64,000 nt of DNA from Micromonospora humi (GTDB lineage: Bacteria > Actinomycetota > Actinomycetes > Mycobacteriales > Micromonosporaceae): positions 172,960-236,959 of the forward strand of contig NZ_FMDM01000002.1 of assembly GCF_900090105.1 (NCBI RefSeq), in the 5' to 3' direction. Numbering within the stretch: position 1 is the first letter of the stretch; every line of letters starts with the position of its first letter. A program made the position numbers and the translations under genes. This document shows positions 60,451-64,000 of this stretch, one piece after another. The notes below the pieces were generated by a model. That model worked only from the letters and a program-made list of their open reading frames with translations, ran no database searches and had not been told where the DNA came from.

Positions 60451-61860
60451 ATGGACACCGACCTCAACCGCCCGAGTGTCGATCAGGCCGACCCGATCGA
60501 CACGCTGCCGCCGACCTTCCGGTGGGGGGTGGCGACGTCGTCGTACCAGATCGAGGGCGCGGTGGCCGAGGACGGCCGCACCCCGTCGATCTGGGACACC
60601 TTCTGCCGGGTCCCCGGGGCGGTGGCGAACGGCGACCACGGCGACGTGGCCTGCGACCACTACCACCGGATGCCGCAGGACGTGGCGCTCATCGCCGACC
60701 TGGGGCTGGACACCTACCGCTTCTCGGTGGCGTGGCCGCGGGTGCAGCCGGGCGGGCGCGGGCCGGCGAACGCCGCCGGGCTGGCCTTCTACGACCGGCT
60801 GGTGGACGAGCTGCTCGACCGGGGCGTCGACCCGTGGGTGACGCTCTACCACTGGGACCTGCCGCAGGAGCTGGAGGACGCCGGCGGCTGGCCGAACCGG
60901 GACACCGCCTACCGCTTCGCCGACTACGCGGAGCTGGTCTTCGCCGGGCTCGGCGACCGGGTCCGCACCTGGACCACGCTGAACGAGCCGTGGTGCTCGG
61001 CGATGCTCGGATACGCGTACGGCGACCACGCCCCGGGCCGGCGGAACCTGGGCGACGGCATCGCCGCCGCCCACCACCTGTTGCTCGGGCACGGGCTGGC
61101 CACCCAGCGGCTGCGCGCGGCGGCGCAGGCGCCGATCGAGCTGGGCCTGACCGTGAACCTGGCCACCGCCGACCCGGCCACCGACAGCGCGGCGGACCGG
61201 GACGCCGCGCGGGCCGCGGACGGGCTGGGCAACCGGCTCTACCTGGACCCGGTGCTGCGTGGTTCCTACCCGCAGGACGTGATCGCGGACCTGGCCGCGG
61301 AGGGCGTGGAGATCCCGGTGCGGGACGGTGACCTGGAGGTCATCGCCACGCCGATCGACGTGCTCGGGGTGAACTACTACTTCGGGCAGCTGCACTCCGG
61401 GGTGGACGAGCAGGGCCGCGAGCGCGACGCCGACGGCAAGCCGGTGCGCCGGGTGGTCCGCCGGGACCTGCCGCGCACCGCGATGGACTGGGAGATCGTG
61501 CCGGAGTCCTTCACCGACCTGCTGGTGCGCCTGCACCGGGACTACCCGGGCGTGCCCATGGTGATCACCGAGAACGGCGCGGCGTTCGACGACGAGGCGG
61601 ACGCCGACGGGTTCGTGGCCGACGACGACCGGGTCTCCTACCTGACCGAGCACCTGCGGGCGGTGGCCCGGGCCCGGCAGGCGGGCGCGGACATCCGCGG
61701 CTACTTCGCCTGGTCGCTGCTGGACAACTTCGAGTGGGCGTACGGCTACGACAAGCGGTTCGGCATCGTGCGGGTGGACTACGACTCGCAGCGCCGCACG
61801 CCGAAGCGCAGCGCGCTGTGGTACCGCGACACGGTGCGTCGGGTGCGCGGGCAGCGCTGA
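60451..61860 (+). CDS. bglB: GH1 beta-glucosidase
   Basis: 469 residues, cytoplasmic. GH1 signatures: N-terminal FRWGVATSSYQIEGA, acid/base E179 in TLNEP, nucleophile E374 in ITENGAAF, and the WSLLDNFEWAYGY substrate region. It hydrolyses beta-glucosides or beta-gluco-oligosaccharides, most likely those brought in by the transporter encoded just upstream. AGGAGAA precedes the ATG. A U-tract terminator closes the operon. Confidence 0.96.
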   Translation: MDTDLNRPSVDQADPIDTLPPTFRWGVATSSYQIEGAVAEDGRTPSIWDTFCRVPGAVANGDHGDVACDHYHRMPQDVALIADLGLDTYRFSVAWPRVQPGGRGPANAAGLAFYDRLVDELLDRGVDPWVTLYHWDLPQELEDAGGWPNRDTAYRFADYAELVFAGLGDRVRTWTTLNEPWCSAMLGYAYGDHAPGRRNLGDGIAAAHHLLLGHGLATQRLRAAAQAPIELGLTVNLATADPATDSAADRDAARAADGLGNRLYLDPVLRGSYPQDVIADLAAEGVEIPVRDGDLEVIATPIDVLGVNYYFGQLHSGVDEQGRERDADGKPVRRVVRRDLPRTAMDWEIVPESFTDLLVRLHRDYPGVPMVITENGAAFDDEADADGFVADDDRVSYLTEHLRAVARARQAGADIRGYFAWSLLDNFEWAYGYDKRFGIVRVDYDSQRRTPKRSALWYRDTVRRVRGQR

Positions 61861-61871
61861 GTCGACGGTCC

Positions 61872-61915
61872 GGGCGGCCGCGCGGGAGTTCTCCCGGGCG
61901 GCCGCCCCTTTTTTT
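61872..61915 (+). terminator. Rho-independent terminator after bglB
   Basis: A 17-bp stem with one mismatch (arms start GGGCGGCCGC) and a TT apex, followed within two bases by seven T. A true U-tract is rare in this genome. Confidence 0.92.
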
Positions 61916-61985
61916 CACATCTTGACATAAGGGCGGAACAACGGTTCGCTCATTCGTGGATGTCAATTCATTGGAAGGAGCATCC

Positions 61986-63872
61986 GTGTCCCCCACCACC
62001 GTTGCCCGCCACGCCGGCCGCGTCGCCCTGACGCTCTGCCTCACCGCCGGCGCCCTCGTCCCCACCACCACCGCCCACGCCGCCGGCGAGACCGTCGACG
62101 TCTGGCTCACCACCACCTCCGACGCCGGCGGCGGCCGGACCGTCACCCGCGGACTGCAACAGCAGAGCCCGCTGAGCTTCGCCACCACCAGCCCCGGCGC
62201 CACCCGCACCATCACCGTCGACGAGAACACCCGCTACCAGCCGTTCGAGGGCGCCGGCGCGTCCATCACCGACACCACCGCCCACCTGCTGCGCGGCGGC
62301 GCAGTCAGCGCGGCCACCCGGGACGCGGTGATGCGCAAGCTGTTCAGCCCGACCGACGGCATCGGGCTGTCGTTCGTGCGCAACCCGATCGGCGCGTCCG
62401 ACCTGTCCCGCCCCGGAAACGTGTCCCTCGACGACACCTGCTGCGACCTGAACGACTTCGGCGCCAACGGCTACGACACGAACGTCGAACTGCTCACCGC
62501 GCAGGCCCGCCAGCTCAACCCGGCGCTGCGGGTGATGGTGGTGCCGTGGAGCGCGCCCGCCTGGATGAAGGACAACGGCCGGATGGACCAGATGGGCTGG
62601 CTGAAGTGGGAGTACTACGCCACCTACGCCCAGTACTTCGTCAAGACCATCCAGGCGTACGCGGCTCGCGGCGTGCACGTCGACTACCTGTCGGTGCAGA
62701 ACGAGCCGAACTGCTGCCAGTCCGGCAACCCCACCGCGATGGACTACCCGGGCATGAGCTGGAACTCCTCCGGCCTGGCCGAGCTGACCAAGAACTTCGT
62801 CTACCCGGCGTTCCGGGCCGCCGGCATCACCACCAAGGTGCTGGTGCACGACTGGAACTACGGCGACTACGCGACCCTGGGCTCCGGGGTGCTCGGCGAC
62901 GCGGCCGTCCGCACCGACCCGCTCTTCGGCGGCATCGCCTGGCACGGCTACTTCGGTGACCCGGCGGTCGGCAGCCAGGTGCGCGGCCAGTATCCGGCGG
63001 TGCCGCAGTTCAGCACCGAGCACTCCGGTGGCACCTGGATCACCAACCAGCACAACGAGGACATGGCCGACATCGTCACCTACGCCCGGAACTGGAGTCG
63101 CAGCGTGGTGAAGTGGAGCCTCGCGGTCAACCAGAACATGGGCCCGCACAACGGCGGCTGCGGCACCTGCACCGGCCTGATCACCGTGCAGGAGGGCGGC
63201 GCCCGGGCCGGCCAGGTCGACTACACCGTCGAGTACTACACCACCGGGCACCTGACCAGGTTCGTCCGGCCCGGCGCGACCCGGATCGACTCCACCGCCG
63301 ACGCCACCGTGCCGAACGTCGCCTACCGCAACCCGGACGGCTCCAAGGCCCTGCTCGCGCACAACGGCGGCTCGTCGGCGCAGTCGGTGAAGGTGGTGTG
63401 GGGCGGGCAGTCCTTCACCTACTCGCTGCCGGCCCGCACCACCGCCACGTTCACCTGGTCCGGCACCCCGTCCGGCGGCGGCACCGCGCCGACCGGCCCG
63501 GTCACCGGCATCGGCGGCACGTGCCTCGACGTCACCGACAACGCCACCGCCGACGGCACGCCGGCGCAGATCTGGAGCTGCACGGGCGGGGCCAACCAGC
63601 GCTGGACCCGGGCCGCCGACGGCACGCTGCGCGCGCTCGGCAAGTGCCTGGACGTGGCCGGCGGGGGCACCGCCGACGGCACCCGGGTGCAGCTGTGGAC
63701 CTGCAACGGCAGCGCCGCCCAGCAGTGGACCTGGACCGCCGGGCGGGACCTGGTGAACCCGCAGGCGAACAAGTGCCTCGACGTCACCGGCAACACCTCC
63801 GCCGACGGGACGAAGACCCAGGTGTGGAGCTGCACCGGCGGCGCCAACCAGAAGTGGACGCTGCCGTCCTGA
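61986..63872 (+). CDS. Secreted GH30 glycoside hydrolase with ricin-type lectin domain
   Basis: 628 residues. Signal peptide of about 32 residues ending TTAHA. The GH30 domain carries FEGAGASITDT, acid/base E240 (VQNEPN) and nucleophile E345 (FSTEHSGG). From about 500 a ricin-B/CBM13 trefoil follows with repeated CLDV and QxW (QRWT, QQWT, QKWT). GH30 includes endo-beta-1,6-glucanases, glucosylceramidases and xylanases; the exact subtype is uncertain. It could release sugars for the neighbouring importer. The GTG behind GGAAGGA was chosen over one 30 bp upstream. Confidence 0.93.
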   Translation: MSPTTVARHAGRVALTLCLTAGALVPTTTAHAAGETVDVWLTTTSDAGGGRTVTRGLQQQSPLSFATTSPGATRTITVDENTRYQPFEGAGASITDTTAHLLRGGAVSAATRDAVMRKLFSPTDGIGLSFVRNPIGASDLSRPGNVSLDDTCCDLNDFGANGYDTNVELLTAQARQLNPALRVMVVPWSAPAWMKDNGRMDQMGWLKWEYYATYAQYFVKTIQAYAARGVHVDYLSVQNEPNCCQSGNPTAMDYPGMSWNSSGLAELTKNFVYPAFRAAGITTKVLVHDWNYGDYATLGSGVLGDAAVRTDPLFGGIAWHGYFGDPAVGSQVRGQYPAVPQFSTEHSGGTWITNQHNEDMADIVTYARNWSRSVVKWSLAVNQNMGPHNGGCGTCTGLITVQEGGARAGQVDYTVEYYTTGHLTRFVRPGATRIDSTADATVPNVAYRNPDGSKALLAHNGGSSAQSVKVVWGGQSFTYSLPARTTATFTWSGTPSGGGTAPTGPVTGIGGTCLDVTDNATADGTPAQIWSCTGGANQRWTRAADGTLRALGKCLDVAGGGTADGTRVQLWTCNGSAAQQWTWTAGRDLVNPQANKCLDVTGNTSADGTKTQVWSCTGGANQKWTLPS

Positions 63873-63875
63873 GCC

Positions 63876-63913
63876 GACCGGTCGGGCCGGCCGCCGCGCC
63901 GGCCCGACCGGTC
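63876..63913. terminator. Hairpin terminator after the GH30 gene
   Basis: A perfect 16-bp stem GACCGGTCGGGCCGGC/GCCGGCCCGACCGGTC with a 6-nt loop starts 3 bp after the stop and is symmetrical enough to act on both strands. Confidence 0.85.
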
Positions 63914-63985
63914 ACCGGCCACGCGGCCGGTGCGCCTGCGCGGCCCGGACCGCCGGCTCGGCGACGGTCACCGGCCACGCGGCCG
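63910..63985. repeat. 20-bp direct repeat, two copies
   Basis: GGTCACCGGCCACGCGGCCG occurs exactly at 63910 and 63966, 56 bp apart. The first copy begins in the terminator stem. It may be within the end of a minus-strand gene. Confidence 0.7.
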
Positions 63986-64000
63986 TCGCGCGGGCGCGAT
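63912..64000 (-). CDS. Possible 3' end of a convergent gene (partial)
   Basis: On the minus strand a frame open from the window edge ends in a stop right at the terminator stem, giving ...VTVAEPAVRAAQAHRPRGR. Position after a bidirectional terminator and a proline/arginine-rich C-terminus are plausible for a real gene end. Only about 28 codons are visible, so the call is weak and no product can be named. Confidence 0.3.
   Translation of the reverse strand, partial: RARATAAWPVTVAEPAVRAAQAHRPRGR

Overview
This 64-kb window is high-GC actinobacterial chromosome, most likely from Micromonosporaceae (Micromonospora-like). The basis is very high GC at third codon positions, many ATGA/GTGA gene overlaps and GTG starts, and actinobacterial markers: RbpA, an Lnt-Ppm1 lipoprotein/glycosylation pair, a SARP-type regulator with NB-ARC/TPR domains, and vWA-MoxR conflict-type modules. 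I saw no tRNA, rRNA, CRISPR array, insertion sequence or prophage.

Layout. 0-2.7 kb: the tail of a GH3 beta-glucosidase with a translationally overlapping LacI regulator, then a secreted metzincin-type protease. 2.9-4.1 kb: an ECF sigma factor overlapping a membrane-anchored partner. 4.1-10.3 kb: a small regulon in which a TetR regulator, an MFS transporter and an FMO-SDR-Nudix operon share an 18-bp operator; a MerR regulator and its divergent alpha/beta hydrolase sit in between. 10.3-17.3 kb: a zinc-knuckle coiled-coil protein, a flavin/FMN-type protein, a POT peptide transporter, RbpA behind a SigR-type promoter, FxsA, Ppm1 and Lnt. 17.4-22.3 kb: a SARP/NB-ARC regulator and a DrrAB-type ABC exporter.

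22.7-31.0 kb holds an anaerobic-style lysine catabolic locus. kamA is divergent from a tightly overlapping operon kdd - amidohydrolase - kamD - kamE - kal - mutL-like. The cleavage enzyme Kce is not present here. 31-34 kb: CsbD, a histidine phosphatase, an Lrp regulator, an orphan DUF433 antitoxin-like protein and an acyl-CoA dehydrogenase.

34.2-43.9 kb is the most interesting region. A three-gene operon encodes an EAD2-VMAP-C protein, a MoxR-like ATPase and a giant degenerate-vWA/NB-ARC/TPR protein of the FxSxx-COOH-system type. It converges on an aKG-HExxH-type peptide hydroxylase. That hydroxylase is preceded by an unlisted 59-residue ORF which looks like a RiPP precursor with a noncanonical C-terminal core. 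A divergent alpha/beta hydrolase ends in what appears to be the same EAD2 adaptor found on the VMAP protein. Together they suggest a regulated conflict system with an effector, a signalling ATPase core and a modified peptide. 44.0-51.4 kb holds a second vWA-MoxR module that resembles the E. coli yehLMPQ set.

51.4-53.2 kb: a cupin, a YccF protein and a FkbM methyltransferase. 53.4-63.9 kb: a beta-glucan/oligosaccharide utilisation locus with a LacI regulator, an Opp/Dpp-type ABC importer, a GH1 beta-glucosidase and a secreted GH30 glycosidase with a ricin-type lectin. A probable convergent gene runs off the right edge.
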